A stretch of 6,266 bases of DNA, from contig CATIYQ010000099.1 of assembly GCA_949739465.1 (NCBI GenBank), positions 1-6,266 of the forward strand. Direction: 5' to 3'. Below the pieces are notes generated by a model that did no database searches, had not been told where the DNA came from, and worked only from the letters and a program-made list of their open reading frames with translations. Positions 1 to 5,175 of this stretch are shown piece by piece (the first letter of the stretch is position 1; each line of letters begins with the position of its first letter). The position numbers and the translations under genes were made by a program. Source of the DNA: an uncultured Peptococcaceae bacterium. Its GTDB lineage: Bacteria > Bacillota > Dehalobacteriia > UBA4068 > JAAVYR01.

Positions 1-1002
1 ATATTCACCGACAATATGGCGGCTTTCCCGCACATAAAGTCGTTCTGCTGTACCGACCAAAATGGCGTTTTCAAAGCCCGGGAAATTTTGCCGTATATAG
101 GGCAAAATGTATTCCAATTCTGTCTCTCCCCGTGCAATCCCCGCTTCTCTGCTTTCCCGATCCAGCACATCAACACCGAGGAGAATCAAAGCATTCACAA
201 GCACATCACCATTGTCTTGCCGTCCTACATTGAATCCCCTTAACCGTATCATCGGGTCATGGGGCTGATAGCCGGCAGCTTCTTTGGCATAGCCCCATGC
301 AGATTTTTCATCCGTGTCAGTGCTGGGGTCACCATCGTTGTTCAGGTAGGTTTCTATTTTCTCCCAATCAACATTCCGCAAGGAAAAAACCAACGTCGCC
401 CCCATTTGCCGCTCCTCATCATCAAGGTCTTCCCCGGCAAAGGTATAAGGCACCCCGGCCGCTGCTGCAATATCCGCATCAATGGTGGCGTCAATGACCC
501 GCGCCGCACGATAAGTCTTTTCTTCGCCGTTTTCCCATAAAGTCACCCCAAGAATGGTATTTTCTTCTACTACAGGACCAATGATTCTGGTTTCCAGTTT
601 CAAGTCAATATTGGGCTCATTTTCCACCATTTCTAAAAAAACAGCTTTGGCATGTTCCACATCAAAAACATTGCCGCCAACTGCTTGGTAAAACTCCTCA
701 AAAATACCTTGGGTCAAAAGAGTACCGTCTCGAGACCAGCACATATCTATCACATTGAGCATTCCTAAGGTCATGAGTCCCCCCAGTGCCTCGTCGTCCT
801 CTACCAATAAGGTTTTCATCCCATTGCGTCCAGCCGATACCGCTGCCGCCACACCTTCTGGCTCTCCACCGACAACTATCACATCATAATCCGTTCCTTC
901 AAAAACCGGTCTTTCCGCTATTTTCTCACCAACACCTCGGAAGTCGTAAAAAAGAAAACAGCCTATGGCTATCACTATCAATATTTTTATTATCGTCTTC
1001 AT
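1..1002 (-). CDS. Membrane-anchored FAD-dependent oxidoreductase (3' part beyond window)
   Basis: Starting at the ATG at 1002-1000, the minus strand is open to the window edge for 334 codons; the C-terminus is missing. Residues 1-19 are a short basic start (K2, K6) and a hydrophobic segment, which suggests a membrane anchor. Residues 39-65 form a Rossmann dinucleotide-binding fold: YDVIVVGGEPEG, then a helix ending in KTLLVE, the usual FAD site of the FAD_oxidored group. The following GGLMTLGMLN stretch also fits this group. The glycine motif reads GGEPEG, so the middle glycine of GxGxxG is Glu. Residues 165-180 (RAARVIDATIDADIAA) resemble the second FAD-contacting strand. No twin-arginine motif is present, and IAIGC at residues 11-15 is only a poor lipobox. 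The ribosome binding site is weak. Family assignment is fairly secure; substrate and the side of the membrane are unknown. The gene has its own promoter at 1043-1078. Confidence 0.85.
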   Translation of the reverse strand, partial: MKTIIKILIVIAIGCFLFYDFRGVGEKIAERPVFEGTDYDVIVVGGEPEGVAAAVSAGRNGMKTLLVEDDEALGGLMTLGMLNVIDMCWSRDGTLLTQGIFEEFYQAVGGNVFDVEHAKAVFLEMVENEPNIDLKLETRIIGPVVEENTILGVTLWENGEEKTYRAARVIDATIDADIAAAAGVPYTFAGEDLDDEERQMGATLVFSLRNVDWEKIETYLNNDGDPSTDTDEKSAWGYAKEAAGYQPHDPMIRLRGFNVGRQDNGDVLVNALILLGVDVLDRESREAGIARGETELEYILPYIRQNFPGFENAILVGTAERLYVRESRHIVGEY

Positions 1003-1042
1003 GCGCTTGCTTTTTGCTGTTCTTTTCTTCTCTTTTGCCCTT

Positions 1043-1078
1043 CTTATATCATATCTTAGACAATGAAAAATAGCAAAT
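1043..1078 (-). promoter_or_regulatory. Promoter of the FAD oxidoreductase gene, copy 1 of a shared 36-bp element
   Basis: On the minus strand TTGCTA (1076-1071) and TATGAT (1053-1048) are separated by 17 bases, a good sigma-A-type promoter. The predicted transcript starts near 1041, giving a purine-rich leader of about 40 bases. The first 16 and last 11 bases of the plus-strand element match the copy at 3004-3039 exactly; only the central 9 bases differ. It lies between the upstream operon's terminator and the FAD gene, so this gene is a separate unit. Confidence 0.75.
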
Positions 1079-1110
1079 CCTCTTTTCCGTTACGCTCTCG
1101 CTCTGCATCA

Positions 1111-1138
1111 AAAAAACCTGTCTAATAATTTAGACAGG
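1111..1138 (-). terminator. Rho-independent terminator of the reductase/flavoprotein operon
   Basis: A perfect 9-bp stem (CCTGTCTAA at 1117-1125 with TTAGACAGG at 1130-1138) closes a 4-base loop. On the minus strand it is followed by six T (1116-1111). It lies 29 bases after the stop codon of the flavoprotein gene. Confidence 0.88.
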
Positions 1139-1167
1139 CTTTTCTTTCGTATTCCCACTATTCAAAA

Positions 1168-1791
1168 CTACCGATTAAAATTGGTCCGATAGGTTCTTTC
1201 GATATCAGGCAGAGCAACACCCTGTTCTCTTCCTGTCGCGATACAGTTTAAGAGCCACGCCATATTCCGCCCCAGGTTACGCATAGTTTGCAACCCCTCT
1301 TCGTCTTGAGCCACCAATTCAGGAGAAGGTCCGTATACCATATTCCAATAAGTAGAGGACACAATTGGCATTTGCGCAATGGTAAAATATTTATTCAATA
1401 CATCAAGAGAGGCGCTGTTGCCGCCACGCCGAGCCGTTACTACCGCAGCACCCGGTTTATGGGCAAAGGCGGCGCCTCCGGCATAAAACACACGGTCAAG
1501 GAGAGACAATACCTGACCACTGGGATGAGAATAATATACCGGCGAGCCGAAAACAAAGCCGTCCGCCTCTTTCGCCTTCTCAATAAAATCATTGACCATA
1601 TCATCAGCAAACAAGCAACTATCTTTATCGGCGCAATGTTTGCAGCCAATGCAGTCCCGAATGGGAACACTTCCCATTTGCACCAATTCTGTTGCAATAC
1701 CTTCTGCCTGTAAGGTCTTTTCCACTTCATGAAGGGCAAGATAAGTGCAGCCGTTTTTTCGGGTGCTGCCGTTCAACAATAAGACTTTCAT
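1168..1791 (-). CDS. Iron-sulfur flavoprotein / NADPH-dependent FMN reductase family protein
   Basis: This 207-residue protein has a flavodoxin-like fold of the FMN_red family. The FMN phosphate loop is LLNGSTRKNGCT (residues 5-16), and the flavin-contacting loop is GSPVYYSHPSGQ (82-93). Cysteines 47, 50, 53 and 59 form CX2CX2CX5C, matching the compact [4Fe-4S] motif described for archaeal and clostridial iron-sulfur flavoproteins (CX2CX2CX4-7C). The protein therefore probably carries both FMN and a cluster and moves electrons in the cytoplasm. The ATG at 1791-1789 is preferred: GGAAGGAG at 1808-1801 lies 9 bases upstream, while an in-frame TTG one codon earlier would be only 6 bases away. 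It follows the aldo/keto reductase gene by 33 bases and appears to share its promoter, which suggests a partner or shared electron route. Fold and motif are directly visible; partner and substrate are inference. Confidence 0.9.
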   Translation of the reverse strand: MKVLLLNGSTRKNGCTYLALHEVEKTLQAEGIATELVQMGSVPIRDCIGCKHCADKDSCLFADDMVNDFIEKAKEADGFVFGSPVYYSHPSGQVLSLLDRVFYAGGAAFAHKPGAAVVTARRGGNSASLDVLNKYFTIAQMPIVSSTYWNMVYGPSPELVAQDEEGLQTMRNLGRNMAWLLNCIATGREQGVALPDIERTYRTNFNR

Positions 1792-1824
1792 CAATAGCGT
1801 CTCCTTCCTGTAAATCCCATCATA

Positions 1825-2958
1825 TTACCCTTTCAACAACTCGGTAAAGTTTGACATAGCCTGAGCGATTTTGATTTGTTGCGGACAGACCTGTTCACAG
1901 CTGCCACAGCCAATGCAAGCGGCGGGATGTTTATCCTCCGGCACGGCAGAAAGAGCCATCGGCGCGATAAATCCTCCGCCGGTGAAAGAATGTTCATTAT
2001 ATAAATCTAACAACATGGGAATATCCAACCCCTGGGGACAATGACTGGTGCAATAACGGCAAGCCGTGCAAGGCAATGTGTTCCCCAACATACCGTCAGC
2101 AATATCCAAGAGCGTCTTCATTTCCGCATCATTCAACGGCTTATCCGCGGCAAAGGTAGCGATGTTTTCTTTTAATTGGGTAAAGTTAGACATACCGGAA
2201 AGGGTCACCACTACATCAGGGATAGATTGAATAAAGCGGAATGCCCAAGCAGGAATAGATTCTTCCGGACGAAGGGTTTGCAACTTTTCTTCATCAGCAG
2301 ACGCAAGCTTTGCCAATTTCCCACCGCGCAACGGCTCCATCACCCATACCGGCAGATGATAACTTCTCAAAAGCTCCACTTGTTTTTTGGCGTCTTGGAA
2401 GGTCCAGTCTACATAGTTTAACTGCACCTGACCAAATTCCATATGTTCTCCGTAAGCCGCCAGAAAACGTTTGGTCACGTCATAAGAACCATGGAGAGAG
2501 AAACCTAAATGCTTAATGCGCCCATTCGTCTTTTGCTCTAACAGATAGGCAAGAATACCGTATTTTTCTTCATTAAGGTATTCATCAATATTCATTTCAC
2601 AGACATTGTGAATCAGGTAAAAATCAAAATATTCTACCTGGCATTTTTCCAGCTGTTTTTCAAAGATTTCTTTTACCTTAGGCATATTGGCAAGGTCATA
2701 ACCGGGAAATTTACTGGCAAGATAAAAGCTTTCCCGCGGATATTTGCTTAAAGCTTTGCCCATAGCAAGCTCAGAATTGCCGTTATGATAGCCCCAAGCC
2801 GTATCATAATAATTTACGCCCTGTTCCATAGCATAAGCTACCATTTCTTCCGTAGCAGTCTGGTCGATTTTACTTTCATCGCCGTCTAATACAGGCAGCC
2901 GCATCGCGCCCATACCCAGCGCAGATATTTTCTTCCCCTGAAAATCCTTTGTTATCAT
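1825..2958 (-). CDS. Aldo/keto reductase with C-terminal two-[4Fe-4S] ferredoxin domain
   Basis: A complete 377-residue cytoplasmic oxidoreductase. Residues 1-290 form an aldo/keto reductase barrel with the expected catalytic tetrad D52, Y57 (DTAWGY), K83 (ASKFP) and H117 (YLIHN). MEPLRGGKL at 208-216 and the LSGMSNFTQLKEN region are typical of the Fe-S-containing aldo/keto reductases of anaerobes. The C-terminal domain holds two CX2CX2CX3C motifs, C297/300/303/307 and C348/351/354/358, each followed by Pro, as in cluster-binding ferredoxins. NADPH-type carbonyl chemistry could thus be linked to one-electron carriers. The start is supported by AAGGGG eight bases upstream. It is the first gene of the operon with the iron-sulfur flavoprotein and is driven by the promoter at 3004-3039. 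Substrate is unknown; proteins of this kind are usually annotated only at family level. Confidence 0.95.
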   Translation of the reverse strand: MITKDFQGKKISALGMGAMRLPVLDGDESKIDQTATEEMVAYAMEQGVNYYDTAWGYHNGNSELAMGKALSKYPRESFYLASKFPGYDLANMPKVKEIFEKQLEKCQVEYFDFYLIHNVCEMNIDEYLNEEKYGILAYLLEQKTNGRIKHLGFSLHGSYDVTKRFLAAYGEHMEFGQVQLNYVDWTFQDAKKQVELLRSYHLPVWVMEPLRGGKLAKLASADEEKLQTLRPEESIPAWAFRFIQSIPDVVVTLSGMSNFTQLKENIATFAADKPLNDAEMKTLLDIADGMLGNTLPCTACRYCTSHCPQGLDIPMLLDLYNEHSFTGGGFIAPMALSAVPEDKHPAACIGCGSCEQVCPQQIKIAQAMSNFTELLKG

Positions 2959-3003
2959 ACCCGTTACCCCTTTTCTCTTTTCTTTTCTTCATCTATTTCT
3001 TAT

Positions 3004-3039
3004 CTTATATCATATCTTACGTCGTAAGAAATAGCAAAT
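3004..3039 (-). promoter_or_regulatory. Promoter of the aldo/keto reductase operon, copy 2 of the shared element, with palindrome
   Basis: The minus strand shows TTGCTA (3037-3032), a 17-base spacer and TATGAT (3014-3009), giving a leader of about 44 bases. The 13-base palindrome CTTACGTCGTAAG (3016-3028, 6-bp arms around one base) fills most of the spacer and touches the -10 side, a natural operator position. The two flanking blocks match the copy at 1043-1078 exactly. Confidence 0.75.
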
Positions 3040-3064
3040 ACCTCTTTCCTATCCCCTGCTATTC

Positions 3065-3093
3065 TTGTAAGGTATAACCGGATTTGGTATAAT
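3065..3093 (+). promoter_or_regulatory. Strong sigma-A-like promoter upstream of the tRNA genes
   Basis: TTGTAA (3065-3070), 17 bases, then a perfect TATAAT (3088-3093). It would start RNA near 3100, about 143 bases before tRNA-Gln. No open reading frame of useful length and no clear terminator lie in between, so it may be a distal tRNA promoter or drive a short untranslated RNA. Confidence 0.5.
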
Positions 3094-3191
3094 AAATTTA
3101 CAAAAAGACAAACGACTTGGTCGCATCGCCGAAAAATTATCCCATTATCTCTAATCCTTCCGAGAAATCATGTAAAATTTCCCTTTCATTC

Positions 3192-3220
3192 TTGACTATT
3201 CGCCTATGATTTGTTAAACT
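3192..3220 (+). promoter_or_regulatory. Proximal promoter of the tRNA operon
   Basis: TTGACT (3192-3197), 17 bases, then TAAACT (3215-3220). The predicted start near 3227 leaves a leader of about 16 bases before tRNA-Gln, a typical arrangement for a tRNA operon. The -35 is strong and the -10 is moderate. Confidence 0.55.
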
Positions 3221-3242
3221 AATGATTGTTATAAAACACCAT

Positions 3243-3317
3243 TGGGGCGTCGCCAAGCGGTAAGGCTACGGGTTCTGGCTCCGTCATGCGGGGGTTCGAA
3301 TCCCTCCGCCCCAGCCA
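3243..3317 (+). tRNA. tRNA-Gln (anticodon CUG)
   Basis: A complete 75-nt cloverleaf. The acceptor stem pairs TGGGGCG with CGCCCCA and starts with the U1-A72 pair usual for tRNA-Gln. The D arm is GCCAAGCGGTAAGGC, the same as in well-known bacterial tRNA-Gln. The anticodon stem ACGGG/TCCGT closes loop TTCTGGC with CTG at 3275-3277. The T loop is TTCGAAT. Discriminator G and CCA are encoded. It reads CAG codons. Confidence 0.97.
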
Positions 3318-3322
3318 TTTTT

Positions 3323-3398
3323 GGGCCATTAGCTCAGCTGGTAGAGCACCTGACTCTTAATCAGGGTGTCCAGGGTTCGAGCCCCTGATGACCCACCA
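3323..3398 (+). tRNA. tRNA-Lys (anticodon CUU)
   Basis: A complete 76-nt cloverleaf five bases after tRNA-Gln. The D arm starts AGCTCAGCTGGTAGAGC, the anticodon stem CCTGA/TCAGG closes loop CTCTTAA with CTT at 3356-3358, the T arm is CAGGG-TTCGAGC-CCCTG, and A73 plus CCA are encoded. It reads AAG. The acceptor GGGCCAT/ATGACCC has one C-A mismatch at pair 4-69; all other pairs are sound, so the gene still looks functional. Confidence 0.96.
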
Positions 3399-3402
3399 AA
3401 TC

Positions 3403-3448
3403 AAAAGACCTGCTAAAGATGCTAATTTCATCTAAAGCAGGTCTTTTT
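3403..3448 (+). terminator. Rho-independent terminator of the tRNA operon
   Basis: Perfect 12-bp arms AAAAGACCTGCT (3403-3414) and AGCAGGTCTTTT (3436-3447) enclose a second 5-bp stem (AGATG 3417-3421 with CATCT 3429-3433), ending in a run of five T. It begins four bases after the tRNA-Lys CCA end. Confidence 0.92.
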
Positions 3449-3530
3449 GTATGTCCACGTTCCACACCAGTATTGCGAAAGACATATTTTCCCATCGTTA
3501 CCATGATTTCACCACTCCCAATATGTTCCA

Positions 3531-3558
3531 TTGCCTTGGAGGTTTTTCATGTGATAAG
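3531..3558 (+). promoter_or_regulatory. Possible promoter of the CAP-domain gene
   Basis: TTGCCT (3531-3536), 16 bases, then GATAAG (3553-3558). The match is only moderate; it is listed because it lies between the tRNA terminator and the CAP gene and places the RNA start near 3565, at the base of the hairpin at 3563-3592. TTCCAC...CATATT further upstream is an alternative. Confidence 0.35.
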
Positions 3559-3562
3559 GTTA

Positions 3563-3592
3563 ATTTGCAATCAGGTTCGCCCTGTTGCAAAT
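3563..3592 (+). repeat. Bulged inverted repeat in the leader of the CAP gene
   Basis: TTGCAA (3565-3570) pairs with TTGCAA (3585-3590) and CAGG (3572-3575) with CCTG (3581-3584), with one bulged T at 3571, a 5-base loop, and two further A-T pairs at the base. Twelve pairs in all. It ends 11 bases before the ribosome binding site, so as RNA it would be a stem-loop at or near the 5' end. Confidence 0.65.
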
Positions 3593-3602
3593 ACATAGGA
3601 AA

Positions 3603-3609
3603 GTGAGGA
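3603..3609 (+). promoter_or_regulatory. Ribosome binding site deciding the CAP gene start
   Basis: GTGAGGA lies eight bases before the ATG at 3618. It supports that start over the in-frame TTG at 3585, which has no such site and would put charged residues (HRKVR) before the signal peptide. Confidence 0.75.
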
Positions 3610-3617
3610 TCGTATTT

Positions 3618-4457
3618 ATGAAGAAAATGTTTACGGTACTGGTGACAGCTGCTTTATTTACGACGCTCGCCGCGCCGACCTATGCAGCATGCCCCCAACA
3701 TACCGCGAACCTACCCAATCAGAACTGCCCAACTGCAAAATGTAGTGTGCAAAACACTTTGCCGGAAAATAATCAATTGCCACAATTATCTCAGCTGTCC
3801 GGTAAATTCTGCAACTGGAATACGGTTTTGCAAAACCTTACAAATCAAAATGGCAATCAAGCTACTTGCCCTACCTGTAATAACCAAAATCCAAATTGTA
3901 TAAACGGAAGCTGTAGTGACAAAAACCAGGCAAATACCAACAATAGCTGCAACAACCAAAATCAAAACAAGCCTTGCACAAACGGAAATTGTAATAATCA
4001 AAATCAAGGCGTGCAAAAACCTGATACCACACCGGATAACGGCAACAATAACCAGACAACACCGACTCCACCCACAGAACAAGACTCCGGTTATGCCGCC
4101 CAAGTGGTAACTCTGGTTAATGCAGAACGGGCAAAGGAAGGTCTCGCTCCTTTAAAAGCAGATAACACACTGACATCGGCAGCTCAAATACGCGCCCAAG
4201 AGATTGTTTCTGTTTTTGACCACACCAGACCAAACGGCAGCTCCTGCTTTACCGTATTGAAAGAAATGGGCATCTCTTACCGAGGCGCAGGAGAAAATAT
4301 CGCCTATGGTCAGAGAACACCAGAAGAAGTGGTTGCCGCTTGGATGAAATCTCCGGGACACAAAGCCAACATTATGAATAAGCAATTTACTACCATCGGC
4401 ATTGGTTATCATACCATAGGTAATACCGCTTATTGGGCACAGTTATTTACGTATTAA
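3618..4457 (+). CDS. Secreted CAP/SCP (YkwD-type) domain protein with Cys/Asn/Gln-rich linker
   Basis: A 279-residue protein. Residues 1-24 are a signal peptide (MKKMFTVLVT then a hydrophobic core and PTYAA), so it is exported. Residues 25-130 are low-complexity Asn/Gln with eleven cysteines (25, 37, 42, 65, 84, 87, 94, 99, 111, 120, 125), including CPTC, CINGSC and CTNGNC. A Pro/Thr stretch (134-153) leads to a CAP domain at about 159-279. Its family marks are VNAERAKEGLAPL, E195 and H202 (FDHTRPNG), GENIA with E226, WMKSPGHKANIM with H248, and YWAQLF at the end. Bacterial CAP proteins of this type are wall-associated or secreted, with no general enzymatic role established; sporulation-linked relatives exist. 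The gene is transcribed alone and toward rdgB. Cleavage after TYA or YAA is likely; YAAC is a poor lipobox, so a lipoprotein is less likely. Family is certain, function unknown. Confidence 0.95.
   Translation: MKKMFTVLVTAALFTTLAAPTYAACPQHTANLPNQNCPTAKCSVQNTLPENNQLPQLSQLSGKFCNWNTVLQNLTNQNGNQATCPTCNNQNPNCINGSCSDKNQANTNNSCNNQNQNKPCTNGNCNNQNQGVQKPDTTPDNGNNNQTTPTPPTEQDSGYAAQVVTLVNAERAKEGLAPLKADNTLTSAAQIRAQEIVSVFDHTRPNGSSCFTVLKEMGISYRGAGENIAYGQRTPEEVVAAWMKSPGHKANIMNKQFTTIGIGYHTIGNTAYWAQLFTY
3882..3995 (+). repeat. Imperfect direct repeat encoding CxNGxC units
   Basis: Two related units lie in the linker of the CAP gene. Unit 1 (3882-3917) and unit 2 (3954-3995) both begin AACCAAAATC and both hold AAACGGAA followed by a TGT Cys codon. 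Each encodes NQN..., then C-x-N-G-x-C. The second is six bases longer in its middle. This looks like in-frame expansion of the linker. Confidence 0.6.
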
Positions 4458-4491
4458 ACCCATATCACTCTTACAAAACACCCAAAATCAA

Positions 4492-4515
4492 ATATGTATG
4501 TTGAACCATACATAT
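4492..4515. repeat. AT-rich inverted repeat downstream of the CAP gene
   Basis: ATATGTATG (4492-4500) and CATACATAT (4507-4515) form a perfect 9-bp stem around TTGAAC. It lacks a T tract and a GC-rich stem, so it is not a good terminator; its role is unclear. Confidence 0.5.
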
Positions 4516-4536
4516 CCTTTCATATCTCCTCTTACC

Positions 4537-4573
4537 AAAAAGGACGCTGTAAAAACAGCGTCCTTTTTATTTT
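4537..4573. terminator. Bidirectional terminator shared by the CAP gene and rdgB
   Basis: Perfect 14-bp arms at 4537-4550 (AAAAAGGACGCTGT) and 4555-4568 enclose loop AAAA. A T run follows on the plus strand and the A run gives a T tract on the minus strand. The right arm overlaps the TAA stop of rdgB (4569-4567). Confidence 0.93.
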
Positions 4574-5163
4574 GCCAAAGCGGCAAGGTAGGGCAATATT
4601 TTTTGAAACGCCCTACCACGGTGGCTTAGCTTATTTTTCTCTTCCATGGAGATTTCCGCCATAGTTCGCCCTAACTCAGGCAAATAAAACAAAGGGTCGT
4701 AACCGAATCCTTCTGTGCCTGACAAATCCTCTGCTATAACACCTTCACAAACGCCTTCGACAAAAACAGTTTCCGTTTCTCCTGTGGTCAGCGCAATTAC
4801 GCTGACAAAACGAGCCGTGCGTTTTCCCCCAGGCACATCCTTTAAAAGCCCCAACAACTTCTCATTACAAGCAGCCGCATCTTTTTCCTCCCCTGCAAAG
4901 CGAGCGGAGTATACCCCTGGCGCGCCGTCAAGATAGTCCACCGCAAGCCCTGAGTCATCGGCAAGAGAAGGTAACCCCGTCGCCTGCCATACGGCTCTAC
5001 TTTTGATAGCGGCATTCTCTTTGAAGGTCGTACCGTCCTCCGGCGGCAAAGAAAGCCCGGGGAAATCCTGCAAGGACAACACTTCCCAAGACGTGTTAAG
5101 TAACAGCTTTTTTAACTCGGCAACTTTATGTTGATTTTCTGTGGCTAAGACCAGTTTCATCAT
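4567..5163 (-). CDS. rdgB: XTP/dITP pyrophosphatase (RdgB/HAM1 family)
   Basis: A 198-residue protein, normal for the family. These cytoplasmic enzymes hydrolyse non-canonical purine triphosphates (dITP, ITP, XTP) to the monophosphate and pyrophosphate, keeping deaminated bases out of DNA and RNA. Family marks are ATENQHKVAEL at 7-17, SLADDSGLAVDYLDGAPGVY at 66-85 with catalytic D70, EGFGYDPLF at 151-159, and SHRGRAF at 180-186. AGAAGG (5175-5170) lies 6 bases before this ATG and 9 before the second ATG (5160-5158), so either start is possible. The gene starts 12 bases after the amidase stop, and its ribosome binding site directly follows that stop, so the two are very probably cotranscribed. 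Confidence 0.97.
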   Translation of the reverse strand: MMKLVLATENQHKVAELKKLLLNTSWEVLSLQDFPGLSLPPEDGTTFKENAAIKSRAVWQATGLPSLADDSGLAVDYLDGAPGVYSARFAGEEKDAAACNEKLLGLLKDVPGGKRTARFVSVIALTTGETETVFVEGVCEGVIAEDLSGTEGFGYDPLFYLPELGRTMAEISMEEKNKLSHRGRAFQKILPYLAALAK

Positions 5164-5175
5164 GACGCACCTTCT

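Noticed and set aside
16..1073. Plus-strand reading frames of 66-95 codons in the first kilobase.
   Set aside because: They lie opposite the 334-codon FAD oxidoreductase frame or its promoter, lack ribosome binding sites and resemble no family.
1288..2516. Plus-strand frames of up to 141 codons.
   Set aside because: They are antisense to the flavoprotein and aldo/keto reductase genes, whose motifs are unmistakable.
3205..3210. TATGAT as -10 for the TTGACT box before the tRNAs.
   Set aside because: The spacing is only 7 bases; TAAACT at 3215-3220 has the correct 17.
3243..3448. tRNA genes as a possible integration site for a mobile element.
   Set aside because: No repeated copy of either tRNA 3' end and no integrase or phage gene is visible in the window.
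3585..3587. TTG as an earlier start of the CAP gene.
   Set aside because: It lies inside the hairpin arm, has no ribosome binding site, and would put a charged stretch before the signal peptide.
3681..3692. YAAC at the signal peptide end as a lipoprotein site.
   Set aside because: Tyr at -3 is unusual for a lipobox; ordinary signal peptidase I cleavage explains it as well.
3786..4412. Minus-strand and alternative plus-strand frames over the CAP gene.
   Set aside because: They arise from the low-complexity Asn/Gln codons (AAC, CAA, AAT); the CAP frame has signal peptide, ribosome binding site and domain.
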